Of a stretch of 47,500 bases of DNA, positions 41,501 to 47,099 are shown in pieces. A program made the translations under genes and the position numbers. Under the pieces are notes generated by a model. That model did not search any database and was not told the DNA's origin. It saw nothing but the letters and a program-made list of their open reading frames with translations. Each line of letters begins with the position of its first letter. The stretch's first letter is position 1. Location of the stretch: contig CAJNDS010001101.1 in the NCBI GenBank assembly GCA_905221605.1, positions 562,501 through 610,000 on the forward strand, in the 5' to 3' direction. The DNA is from Symbiodinium natans (taxonomy: Eukaryota > Sar > Dinophyceae > Suessiales > Symbiodiniaceae).

Positions 41501-43494
41501 CCCTGCATCGCCAAGGGCCATGCATACCTGGGCATGAGGGTTTAGGGTTTAGGGTTTAGGGTTTAGGGTTGGGGGCTTACGGTTCAGGGTTTAGGGCTTC
41601 GGACTACTATAGGGTCCAGGATCCAACTTGTTTAGGGTTTGGAGTTGAGGGCTTAGGGCTAAGGAATGCTATGGGGTGTAGGGGTCACGGCTCAGGCTTT
41701 CGGACTTAGGAGTACTACTGTTTATCTTCTAGGTTTTGGGGGTTAGGGTTTAGGGCTCCTATAGGGTTCAGGGTTCAGGGCTTAAGGCTTAGGAGAACTA
41801 TGGGGTTTAGGGGTTAAGGTGTTTAGCAGTTGGGGGTTGGTGCGTTTAAGTCCGACATTGCTTCAGGAGAAAGGGTTGAGGGTGCTTTGAGCATTGGGAA
41901 CCCCTTTTTGTGAGGGTTTACGGTTCAGGGTCGAGCGTGTAGGGTTTAGGGTTTCATAAGAGCAAGGGAGTGCTATGTTGTTCGTTTAGGACTTGCGCTT
42001 TGCGTAGACGAGTCACTTATGGATGTAGGGTCGCCCCTGCTGCTGGTTTAGGTTTGGGCTTTTCTAGAGCCGAGAATGAGGGGGCTTGGGGGATCTTTCC
42101 GTCAGCGATGTACAACGCAAAGCAGGGTGAAAGTCTGGCGTTTGGGGTGTTTATCTTCGGGTCGTCACCTGGTCTGTTTATATGGGCCCTTACTTGGGGA
42201 ATCCCATAGCAGGCCCCAACCCTAAAGAAGGTCAGGGACCAGATTAAGGGACCATGTAACTTCCCAATACCCTCAACCCTATAAGGGACCATGTAACTTC
42301 CCAAAACCCTAAACCCTATAAACCCTAGAAGCTCTATAAACCCGATTAAGGGACCATCAAGTAGAGGTCAACTAAAGTTTACGGCCTCGTTGGAGTTTCG
42401 GAGCTAAACCGATTTGGAAGATCTTTTGACTTAGTAAGTCTACTTAGTACTTAGTACCCCCTTAGAAACCCTCTTAACACCCCCAGAACCCACCTTACCA
42501 ACCCTAAACCCTAGCCCTAAACCCTAAACCCTAAACCCTAAACCCTAAACCCTAAGTCAAAAGGGCTTCCAAGCAGTGGCAAGCCGCTGCTGAATTTGCG
42601 ACGGAGCGGGGAAGCCCGCCCTCTGCAAGTCAGCCTCCGGCGTGAACGGTGGCATCTAGTCGTTGTAACCCTAAACCCTAAACCCTAAACCATAACCCTA
42701 AACCCTAAGCCCTAAACACTAAACCCTAAACTTTAAACCTTGAACCCTGAACCCTGAAACCCTGAACCTGAACCCTAAGCCCTCGTCAAGTAGGGTGTAT
42801 ATTACTACGAGTAGCCCTAGAAGGAGATGCAACATATACCCTCACGTACTAGCCTATATGTATAAACAGCCATCCAAGCCCTAAACCATATAGTTTGGCT
42901 TCAAGGCTTCGAGGGCGTCTAAGGGCTGAACACATCCCCGCAATGTGTAAGGTACCCCGAATTTCGGAAACCCCTAATTGGGGCTGAGCTAGGTAGGCGT
43001 TTCGGGGCGGAGGATGCTGGATTTGCAGGAAAAGGCGAGATGCTCGTAGCATCAGCAGGTCGAACCAGGTATGAAAAGTTGCAAGGACTTGCGCTAAGCC
43101 GACCCAAAACCATGTGGTTTAGAGTTTAAGGTTTGTAGGCTTAAAGGTTTTCACAAGGTCTGGCTTGGTTTAGATCTAGGGGCTAGGGCGCGTTCCCTCG
43201 CTTGTGTGGAGAAGTTGCAATGCCCTTAAAGCGTAACCTCGAAACTACAGGTTTATAGGGTTTACAGGGTTTCCCTAAACCCCAACCCTTAACCCTAAAC
43301 CCTAAACCCTAAACCCTAAACCCTAAACCCTAAACCCTAAACCCTAAACTTACACCCCTAAGGTTTGCAGGTTTACGGAGCATTGCGTTCGGAAACCCGG
43401 CCCCTGCCCAAGCCTGGATGGAGGGGCAAAAGGGCGCTTCCGCGAAAGTCGCGTAGCGAGGATAGTTGTACATCCTTTGCGTGGGACTGGAACC
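20911..43494 (-). CDS. DEAD-box ATP-dependent RNA helicase (DDX5/DBP2-like), 24 core exons
   Basis: Superfamily 2 DEAD-box helicase, which unwinds or remodels RNA using ATP. Twenty-four exons chain in one frame to 412 codons plus TAA at 20,913-20,911. Motif positions from the first core exon: Q motif AGFPAPSQIQ at 31-40, motif I AATGSGKT at 57-64, Ia PTRELA at 92-97, GG at 120-121, Ib TPGR at 141-144, II DEAD at 165-168, III TAT at 197-199, IV AIIFCST at 271-277, V ATDVAARGID at 326-335, VI HRIGRTGR at 356-363. All catalytic residues are present, so it looks functional. Introns (218-1,991 nt) begin GC in 16 cases, GA in 5 and GT in 2; all end AG. The product ends shortly after the second RecA domain (SGLGL). 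The DDX5/DBP2-like label rests on core motifs. Missing: the true start and amino-terminal region, possibly encoded upstream at 43.7-46.3 kb. Confidence 0.93.
21001..21070. repeat. Poly-C run and TA microsatellite
   Basis: A C run at about 20,998-21,010 precedes TATATATATATATGTATATA near 21,038-21,060, in the last helicase intron. Confidence 0.8.
21341..21463. mobile_element. Foldback element, family 1
   Basis: TACTTGGAGGTGCATGCGTA on the left, CCCTGAACCTCCAAGTA on the right. In the last helicase intron. Confidence 0.8.
21773..21869. mobile_element. Foldback element, family 2
   Basis: TACGCAAAGGCTCCTATG on the left, CATTGGAGCCTTTGGGTA on the right, with TA at both ends. In the last helicase intron, about 40 bp from exon 23. 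Confidence 0.8.
21911..21990 (-). CDS. DEAD helicase exon 23
   Basis: Encodes YAVTMITDKDAHALRGIIEV then MKRTNQ, the last helices of the second RecA domain. Acceptor CCCAG|G, donor GA. Confidence 0.96.
22079..22170. mobile_element. Foldback-type element, family 6 (GGTACCTRGG type)
   Basis: CTTAAGGGAGGGGGGTTC and GGTACCTGGGAAGGCTTAGG shared with 15,668-15,840, 23,563-23,680, 25,107-25,240 and 45,050-45,185. It fills much of the 218-nt intron between exons 22 and 23. Confidence 0.6.
22209..22254 (-). CDS. DEAD helicase exon 22 (motif VI)
   Basis: Encodes DYVHRIGRTGRAGQK. Acceptor TCGCAG|G, donor GC. Contains the arginine-finger motif. Confidence 0.98.
22678..22721 (-). CDS. DEAD helicase exon 21
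   Basis: Encodes VTLVVNYDAPGNTE. Acceptor GTGAG|G, donor GA; GAC follows the boundary at both ends of the next intron. Confidence 0.96.
23413..23477 (-). CDS. DEAD helicase exon 20 (motif V)
   Basis: Encodes KSGAMKLIVATDVAARGIDV then K. Acceptor TTCAG|G, donor GC (GCATGGG). Confidence 0.97.
24002..24145. repeat. Poly-C runs
   Basis: About 27 consecutive C residues at 24,017-24,044 and a second run at 24,126-24,139. They create proline-rich chance frames. Intronic to the helicase. Confidence 0.9.
24629..24648 (-). CDS. DEAD helicase exon 19 (20-nt microexon)
   Basis: Encodes ALGELT plus two bases of a leucine codon. Acceptor GCCGAG|G, donor GA (GAGTCGC). It bridges REREH to LKSGAMK in frame and at the length expected for the family. 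Confidence 0.85.
24790..24890. repeat. Variant telomere-type array (GGTTCAG)
   Basis: About twelve uninterrupted copies of the variant GGTTCAG adjoin a normal GGTTTAG array and three copies of GGTCTAG. Local homogenisation of a point variant. Confidence 0.93.
25107..25240. mobile_element. Foldback element, family 6
   Basis: Left AAGGGAGGGGGTTCATAGGG, right CCCTTGAACCCCCCTCCTTT: a long imperfect inverted repeat with GGTACCTAGGGAGCC inside. Confidence 0.7.
25376..25419 (-). CDS. DEAD helicase exon 18
   Basis: Encodes AAIHGDKGQREREH, the typical HGD...Q+ER segment before motif V. Acceptor TCCAG|G, donor GC. Confidence 0.95.
25498..25588. mobile_element. Foldback element, family 2
   Basis: TACCCAAAGGCTCCTATG on the left, CGTTGGAGCCTTTGGGTA on the right. 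Intron between helicase exons 17 and 18. Confidence 0.82.
25953..25996 (-). CDS. DEAD helicase exon 17
   Basis: Encodes CDQLQRDLQRAGVP. Acceptor CGGAG|G, donor GC. Confidence 0.94.
26061..26197. mobile_element. Foldback element, family 1, right end truncated
   Basis: Left TACTTGGAGATTCATGGTAC; right end reads ACCGTGAACCCC and runs directly into CCCTAAA repeats, so the repeat appears to have replaced the terminal bases. Intron between exons 16 and 17. Confidence 0.75.
26267..26327 (-). CDS. DEAD helicase exon 16 (motif IV)
   Basis: Encodes VGDRGNKDAKAIIFCSTKR. Acceptor TGAAG|G, donor GC (GCCAGGG). Confidence 0.96.
26614..26721. mobile_element. Foldback element, family 5 (GATCCATGTACC type)
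   Basis: Left CCCTAAGAATCCATGTACCT, right AGGTACATGGATGCTTAGGG. A second copy lies at 27,378-27,486. The terminal bases resemble CCCTAA, as if the element sits in, or carries, a telomere-type unit. Confidence 0.75.
26771..26880. mobile_element. Foldback element, family 3
   Basis: TTGCCCAGTAACCTAGGATG to CTACTGGGCATCCTAGG. Almost identical to 40,650-40,757, implying recent movement of this subfamily. Confidence 0.8.
26912..26946 (-). CDS. DEAD helicase exon 15
   Basis: Encodes NQLLLQVLAQS. Acceptor GTAAG|G, donor GC. A family 1 foldback element starts 18 bp upstream of the acceptor. Confidence 0.9.
26964..27170. mobile_element. Foldback element, family 1, with CCCTAAA array in the loop
   Basis: TACTTGGAGGTTCATGGTAC on the left, GTACCATGAACCTCCGAGTA on the right. 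About 55 bp of CCCTAAA repeats (27,052-27,105) interrupt the element. Confidence 0.82.
27378..27486. mobile_element. Foldback element, family 5
   Basis: CCCTAAGGATCCATGTAACG on the left, TATATAGGTACATGGATCCT on the right. Confidence 0.75.
27953..28005 (-). CDS. DEAD helicase exon 14
   Basis: Encodes DIVQIVTPCTMHNKHLG. Acceptor CACAG|G, donor GT (GTCTGG). Confidence 0.92.
28497..28608. mobile_element. Foldback element, family 3
   Basis: AGACCCAAGAGTAGCCTAGG to GGCCTATTCTGGGTCC. Confidence 0.72.
28972..29016 (-). CDS. DEAD helicase exon 13
   Basis: Encodes IQIQIGNRDELKGNQ. Acceptor CTCAG (followed by A), donor GA. Confidence 0.92.
29122..29162. repeat. Variant telomere-type array (TTTAGGC)
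   Basis: About five TTTAGGC copies continue a TTTAGGG array without a break. Confidence 0.9.
29757..29810 (-). CDS. DEAD helicase exon 12 (motif III)
   Basis: Encodes ATWPMSIRRLAAEFLRNP, completing motif III (TAT). Acceptor CTGAG|G, donor GC. Confidence 0.96.
29922..30087. mobile_element. Foldback element, family 1, degenerate
   Basis: ACGAGGTTCATGGGCACTTA on the left and TAAGTACCCTGAACC on the right, with a telomere-like insertion (GGATTTAGGGCTTAGGG). Flanked on each side by CCTCAGATTGAGTGC, a possible duplicated segment. Confidence 0.6.
30720..30905. repeat. ACAT tetranucleotide microsatellite
   Basis: About 160 bp of CATACATACATA flanked by TATATA tracts. Tyr-Ile-His-Thr and Met-Cys-Val-Tyr frames are artefacts. 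In the intron between exons 11 and 12. Confidence 0.97.
31802..31838 (-). CDS. DEAD helicase exon 11
   Basis: Encodes ITNPYRHTMFFT. Acceptor ACCAG|G, GC donor; GCCAC is duplicated at the two ends of the following intron. Confidence 0.95.
32495..32550. repeat. Variant telomere-type array (CCCTCAA)
   Basis: About eight copies of CCCTCAA, followed by a poly-C run (32,553-32,569). Nearby at 32,740-32,830 many units are the 8-mer CCCCTAAA. Confidence 0.92.
32883..32916 (-). CDS. DEAD helicase exon 10
   Basis: Encodes FEPQIRKVLA. Acceptor CTCAG|G, GA donor (GAGCGG). The six bases CCAGGA occur at both intron ends. Confidence 0.94.
33140..33470. mobile_element. ~330-bp repeat, family 10, copy 1
   Basis: Shares ATCCAAATGTCATGT, GTGCTGCGAAA-like sequence, AATTCGGAATGGAGTT, GGATTTTCCGGAA and TTTATAATTAGGGG, in the same order, with 39,900-40,240. 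No coding capacity seen. Intron between helicase exons 9 and 10. Confidence 0.65.
33562..33716. mobile_element. Foldback element, family 1, well preserved
   Basis: TACTTGAAGGTTCATGGTAC to GTACCATGAACCTTCAAGTA, nearly a perfect palindrome of 155 bp. Very similar to 9,011-9,165 and 38,876-39,017, so this AAGG-ended subfamily looks young. Confidence 0.86.
33900..33940. repeat. Poly-G run
   Basis: Around twenty G residues at 33,914-33,933. Similar runs occur at 34,585-34,599, 39,604-39,625, 39,917-39,935 and 40,978-40,991, all within helicase introns. Confidence 0.9.
34089..34150 (-). CDS. DEAD helicase exon 9 (motif II, DEAD)
   Basis: Encodes VNLSDVCKLVLDEADRMLDM. Acceptor GCCAG|G, donor GC. 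Contains the Walker B DEAD box. Confidence 0.97.
35078..35117 (-). CDS. DEAD helicase exon 8 (motif Ib)
   Basis: Encodes TPGRINDFLEGN. Acceptor CAAAG|G, donor GC. Confidence 0.95.
35180..36290. other. Intron island nearly free of telomere-type repeats
   Basis: More than 1 kb within the intron between helicase exons 7 and 8 has no clear TTTAGGG arrays and is more GC-rich. Several open frames of 60-103 codons on both strands are visible, but none matches a family I know and no splice chain was built. It could be a nested gene, an old transposon, or plain intron. Confidence 0.4.
36942..36986 (-). CDS. DEAD helicase exon 7
   Basis: Encodes PQAMSLRDGVHGVI. Acceptor TGGCAG|G, donor GC (GCCGCTGG). 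Confidence 0.94.
37701..37801. mobile_element. Foldback element, family 4
   Basis: AAGAGCCCAGTACCCCTTAA on the left, AAGGAGCATTGGCTCTT on the right. Adjacent to the palindrome at 37,819. Confidence 0.75.
37819..37929. mobile_element. Foldback element, family 7 (near-perfect palindrome)
   Basis: ACTGTTGGTTAGTAGGGAAT on the left and ATTCCCTACTAACCAACAGT on the right are exact reverse complements, and the arms continue through GGGGGAATGAGGT / ACCTCATTCCCTC. About 110 bp. Lies 42 bp downstream of helicase exon 6. Only copy in the window. Confidence 0.82.
37971..38017 (-). CDS. DEAD helicase exon 6 (GG motif)
   Basis: Encodes SSGLKTCCCYGGAPK. Acceptor CTGAAG|G, donor GC. Confidence 0.95.
38876..39017. 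mobile_element. Foldback element, family 1
   Basis: CTTGAAGGTTCATGGTACTT to AAGTACCATGAACCTTCAAG. The centre is in the opposite orientation to the 9,011 and 33,562 copies. Confidence 0.84.
39429..39484 (-). CDS. DEAD helicase exon 5 (motif Ia)
   Basis: Encodes APTRELAVQIEEEAVKFG. Acceptor CATAG|G, donor GC. Confidence 0.96.
39760..40308. mobile_element. Family 3 element interrupted by a family 10 element
   Basis: The left half of family 3 (AGACCCAGGAGCAAACTACG ... GGGTGCCCTTTTTGGTTC) ends near 39,860. The right half (AAGGGATAACAAGGGCCTACTC) resumes near 40,275. Between them is a family 10 copy (39,900-40,240) with poly-C and poly-G runs. A nested insertion. Confidence 0.65.
40549..40630 (-). 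CDS. DEAD helicase exon 4
   Basis: Encodes TLGFLLPAFHYLIERQIRAG then NPQLLVM. Acceptor CCCAG|G; a rare GT donor (GTTCCTT). Confidence 0.96.
40650..40757. mobile_element. Foldback element, family 3
   Basis: TTGCCCAGTAACCTCGGATG to CTACTGGGCATCCTAGG. Begins about 20 bp upstream of helicase exon 4. Confidence 0.8.
41462..41527 (-). CDS. DEAD helicase exon 3 (motif I, Walker A)
   Basis: Encodes YAWPLAMQGSDVIGVAATGS then GK. Acceptor CCCAG|G, donor GC (GCATTTC); the lysine codon is split over the junction. Confidence 0.96.
   Translation of the reverse strand, partial: VCMALGDAGFRCYRRRCNRQR
42209..42366. mobile_element. Family 8 sequence (GGGACCATGTAAC), multiple heads
   Basis: Three copies of TTAAGGGACCAT or TATAAGGGACCATGTAACTT. 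Related to the terminal repeats at 43,783-43,917 and to AGGGACCATGTAACTACCC at 10,133. Confidence 0.55.
42588..42622 (-). CDS. DEAD helicase exon 2 (Q motif)
   Basis: Encodes RAGFPAPSQIQ. Acceptor TTGCAG, donor GC (GCGGCTTG). The Q-motif glutamine binds the adenine of ATP in this family. Confidence 0.92.
43408..43494 (-). CDS. DEAD helicase exon 1 (first core exon)
   Basis: Encodes YNYPRYATFAEAPFCPSIQA and a terminal W, the conserved phenylalanine region before the Q motif. Donor GC. The 5' boundary is uncertain because several AG acceptors are possible (CACAG, TTCCAG, CAAAG). Confidence 0.8.
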
Positions 43495-43719
43495 CTGTGC
43501 TCTAGACCCTAAACCCTAGACCTTCAACCCTCATTCCCTAGACCCTGTAAACCCTACACCTTAAACCCTAAACCCTATAAACCCTTGACCCGAAACCAGC
43601 AGCATGCCCCCCCCCCCCACAGCTTTACGGGTTTGGAGTTTGGACGGATGGGTACCCCTAAACCCTAAACCCTGAACCCTAAACCCTAAACCCTAAACCC
43701 TAAACCCTAAACCCTAACC

Positions 43720-43766
43720 CTGAACCCGGAGGTGCCGATGCAAAAATCAATCCCGAAGGCCTTGCT
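43720..43766 (-). CDS. Candidate upstream exon (possibly helicase amino-terminal part)
   Basis: Acceptor CCCTCAG. Open for SKAFGIDFCIGTS. It follows the candidate element-intron at 43,767-43,917. The donor is not resolved, so joining to the first core exon is not proven. Confidence 0.3.
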
Positions 43767-43917
43767 CTGAGGGAGGTTACATGGTCCCTTAATGTGGGGT
43801 CCCCAACGTAGGGTTTAGGGTTTAGGGTTTAGGGTTTAGGGTTTAGGGTTTAGGGTTTAGGGTTTAGGGTTTAGGAAACCCAAACCCTAACCCCATATTA
43901 AGGGACCATGCGACTAC
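43767..43917 (-). mobile_element. Family 8 foldback element with telomere-type loop; candidate introner
   Basis: Terminal repeats CATGGTCCCTTAAT (near 43,782) and ATTAAGGGACCATG (near 43,905) flank a ~70-bp TTTAGGG array. Read on the minus strand, the element begins GTAGTC and ends CCCTCAG, so its edges coincide with potential splice sites between two open stretches. Confidence 0.5.
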
Positions 43918-43953
43918 ATTGTAAGACTTTCGGAATGCAAAGAGCCAGACGTC
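43918..43953 (-). CDS. Candidate upstream exon (possibly helicase amino-terminal part)
   Basis: Acceptor GCTCAG|G, GT donor (GTAGTC). Encodes DVWLFAFRKSYN, which loosely resembles the F-x-K-x-F-Y stretch preceding the core in DDX5-like proteins. Tentative. Confidence 0.3.
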
Positions 43954-44160
43954 CTGAGCTAAGGCTGTGCAGTCATTGGAACGATTCGTGCCTAGGGTTT
44001 GGGGTTTCGGGTATACTTACGTTCTGGTGATTCAGGGTTTCGTTTCTTGACCTCTCAAGCGAGTAAGCGGCTGTAAGGGACAAGCATGCCAAAAGGCCTG
44101 CCATGTCTTTTCCGAGCATCCAGTTGCGGCGAACCCGAAGCACTCAAACTCAAGCTTAAG

Positions 44161-44358
44161 CTTCACCTAAAGGCTCCTGTATATATGCAGTACCTTTTCA
44201 AGTTTCCAGGGAGCATACTCTAATCCCCTATAACTTGCCCAAAGGCTCCTGTGTAGTACCTTTTGGGGGTATTACCCTAAACCCTAAACCCTAAACCCTA
44301 AACCCTAATCCTCTGTAACTCATCCAAAAAGGAACTACATTGGAGCCTTTGGGTGAAG
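44161..44358. mobile_element. Family 2 element, compound, with telomere-type insertion
   Basis: Two left heads (CACCTAAAGGCTCCTGTA and GCCCAAAGGCTCCTGTG) share one right end (CATTGGAGCCTTTGGGTG). CCCTAAA repeats at 44,276-44,308 interrupt the second. Suggests insertion of one family 2 copy into another. Confidence 0.7.
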
Positions 44359-44675
44359 TGTATTTCTTCGTCCTGAAACGCCACGCAGGAATCCGAGGGA
44401 ATCAGAGGCCTCCACGAAGTGCACCGGTTAGGGTTTAGGGTTTAGGGTTTAGGGTTTAGCGTTTAGGGCTTACCCCTAAACGCTAAACCATGAAAACCAG
44501 GATCCCCAACACCTTGAAACCCTACCGTAAGAACCCAAGACCATCCTATAAAGGGGGGTTATAGAATAAGAAACCCTAAACCCTAAACCCTAAACCCTAA
44601 ACAGGTTATGGGGTTCTTCAGGTAGACCCCAAGCACTAAGCCCTAAACCCTGAAAGCTTCAAGTCTTGAAACCCT

Positions 44676-44809
44676 TACTTGGAGGTTCATGGCATGGTAC
44701 TTACTACCTGCACTTATAACCCGACTCTAACCATTTTGGCACTGCAGGGGCTTCTAAGTGGGCTATAAGTGCAGTAATAGCTGGGTTGCAAATACCATGG
44801 ACCTCCAAG
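44676..44809. mobile_element. Foldback element, family 1
   Basis: TACTTGGAGGTTCATGGCAT on the left, ATACCATGGACCTCCAAGA on the right. Confidence 0.78.
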
Positions 44810-44885
44810 AGACCCTAAACCTTGAACCCTAAACCCTCAACCCTGAAAGCTTGAAGTCTTGAAACCCTTCTAGTCCTCAACTGAC

Positions 44886-44953
44886 CCAGTCAAGAAGCAG
44901 CTGCCCACGAGGGTCGATGACTTTGATCTCCTGGTCCTGAACGGTAGATCCGC
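44886..44953 (-). CDS. Candidate upstream exon
   Basis: Acceptor TCCAAG|G, donor GT (GTCAG) or internal GC. Encodes GSTVQDQEIKVIDPRGQLLL then DW. Protein-like and on the helicase strand, so possibly part of its amino-terminal region or of a preceding gene. Confidence 0.35.
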
Positions 44954-45049
44954 CTTGGAAGGGCTGAAGATGGGGCTTAGGGTTTAGCGTTTAAGGTTTA
45001 GGGTTTAGGGTTTAGGGTGGGTGTCGGGTTTGCCCTATTTATAGGGTCC

Positions 45050-45185
45050 TTAAAGGGGAGGTTCAAGGGGGGTATCTAACCCAAGGTTCCCCAATGCTCC
45101 CCACTACTCCCTAAGGGCTCCCTAGGCTTCCCTTAGGGTTCCTAGGTACCTGCCCCTCTTGAAGCCCCCCCTCCCTTAAGAACCC
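45050..45185. mobile_element. Foldback element, family 6
   Basis: Left AAAGGGGAGGTTCAAGGGGG, right CTTGAAGCCCCCCCTCCCTT. The interior has CCTAGGTACC and short GGGCTCCCTAGGCTTCCC repeats. Confidence 0.72.
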
Positions 45186-45368
45186 TTTAACCGATGAATC
45201 CTAAACCCTATAAGCCTGAAACCTGAAAGCAGACCTAAACCCTGAATCTGAGCTTCCCCGCTGCAGTGGGCAGAAGGATCGGCGTTCAACTGGCGTGCGC
45301 AAACCACAGACTGACTTGCTCCACTCCAGCTTTAGGGTTTAGGGATCAGGGTTCAGGGCTTATAGCCT

Positions 45369-45500
45369 TACTTGGAGGTTCATGGTACTTATTAACCAAT
45401 TATAGCTGTCCTTATAACCCACTTATAAGCCCTCATATGGTTGGTCAGTACAGATATGAATACAGGAATAATTGGGTTAAAAAGTACCGCGAACCTCCAG
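45369..45500. mobile_element. Foldback element, family 1
   Basis: TACTTGGAGGTTCATGGTAC on the left, GTACCGCGAACCTCCAGG on the right. Confidence 0.78.
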
Positions 45501-45658
45501 GAATACCCTAAACCCATAACCCTAAACCCTTGCAAGGCTGTGGATCGCCGGTACTCACGTGAAGGTTGGTCTGGGATCATGGGCCCCCTTGGTACCCTAA
45601 GCTATCAGGAATCTGCTGCAATGGTTGGGGATTAGGGTTTAGGATTTAGGGTTTAGGG

Positions 45659-45746
45659 TGACCCAAGAGCAACCTAGGAAAGAAAAAAGGTGCTCTTTTG
45701 GGTTTAAAGGGGCTTCCAAGTCCCGCAGGGACAAACGGCCTACTGC
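45659..45746. mobile_element. Family 3 element, truncated
   Basis: GACCCAAGAGCAACCTAGGA at the left, then GGTGCTCTTTTGGGTTTAAA and CGGCCTACT. Shorter than other copies. Confidence 0.6.
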
Positions 45747-46232
45747 AGGCCCGAGGATGATGAACATCTCGGCAACAGGTCTTTATTCATTGATTGGTGT
45801 TGTTCATATCTGCTACCTTTTGGTTCATAGGTTGATTTCTAGTATTTGATATACGGTAGGATCTACTTCGTTGAGCCTAGTAATGAAGTGTCATCAACGA
45901 TCATTTGGGGCGCCGTTTGGAGCGCCCTAAACCCTAAACCCTAAACCTAATCCCTAAACCCTAAACCCTAAACCCTAAACCCTAAACCCTAAACCCTAAA
46001 CCCTAAACCCTAAACCCTAAACCCTAAACCCTTTCTGAAACAAATGATAGGCCCATGTTGGGTCACCTCGGAAACGGCCCTGCATTAAAATAGCGCAACG
46101 CGCTGAGCCCCGGCGCGCTTTGCTCTGTCTCTGTGGGGGCTTAGGGTTACCGGGTTCAAGGTTTAGGTTTGAGGGTTTAGGGTTCACCGTTCCCTAAACC
46201 CTAAACCCCAAACCCTAAACCCTAAACCGTGC

Positions 46233-46293
46233 AGGTTCCCCAAACAACTTCTTGGACCCAGCCCCCTTCATCAAGCGTGCTTTCTCAAGGTCG
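46233..46293 (-). CDS. Candidate upstream exon
   Basis: Acceptor CTTCAG, GC donor (GCACGG). Encodes DLEKARLMKGAGSKKLFGEP. Phase 0 out. Flanked by CCCTAAA arrays like the proven exons. Could belong to the helicase amino-terminal region or an upstream gene. Confidence 0.35.
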
Positions 46294-46710
46294 CTGAAGC
46301 TTGAGGCGCAAACCCTGAACCCCAAACCCCAAAACCCTAAACCATATGGGTTTAGGGTTTAGGGTTGAGGGTTTAGGGTTTAGGGTTTAGGGCCTTTTTG
46401 TAAGCCCTAAACCCCAAACCCTAAACCCCAAACCCTAAATCCCAACCCCGGAGTCCCAAACCCTAAGCCCTAAGCCCTAAACCCTAAACCCTAAACCCTA
46501 AACCCCTCTGTAAACCCTAAATCCTGGCTTCCGGTCTGTTCTGGGATGGGCCTTAAGACCCAGAAACGCCCCCCAAAAACCACCTTAAACCCTAAACTCT
46601 AAACCCTAAAACCCCAAACCCTAACCCTAAACCCTAATCGGCCAAACCCTAAACCCTAAACCCTAAACCCTAAACCCTAAACCCTAAACCCTAAACCCTA
46701 AACCCTAAGT

Positions 46711-46803
46711 TGCATGGGTGCCTCCGCCATGCTCGCCGGCGGCTTCAGCGCGGCGAGGCTTGTTGGCGCTGGCCCACTGGGGGCCTCACTCCAGGGAGGC
46801 TTA
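46711..46803. other. GC-rich island, possible exon
   Basis: Open on both strands between two telomere-type arrays. Minus reading is proline- and alanine-rich (SEAPSGPAPTSLAALKPPAS). Strand and role are undecided. Confidence 0.3.
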
Positions 46804-47099
46804 GAGGGTTTAGGGTTTAGGGTTTAGGGTTTAGGGTTTAGGGTTTAGGGTTCAGGGTTCAGGGTTCAAGGTTCAGGGTTAGGCTTTATCTTAAGAAGTT
46901 CTAAGTATACAATCTCCCTATAGGATCAATAAACTTGTGCTCAAGGGAGGGTTTGGGGGGTTTTAGGGCGTAGGGCCCAGGGTGTAGGATTTCGACCGAA
47001 ACCCTAAGCGCTGAACCCTGTCGGGGTCTGAACCCTAAGCCCTAAACCCGAAACCCTGAACTCTTGACTTTTGTGCCTGTTGCTGAGAGGCCCTTCCTG

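Noticed and set aside
44040-44160. Minus-strand AATGCSEKT, resembling a broken helicase motif I
   Set aside because: The intact motif I lies in exon 3 (41,462-41,527), downstream in gene order; this stretch is upstream of the Q motif and is probably chance.
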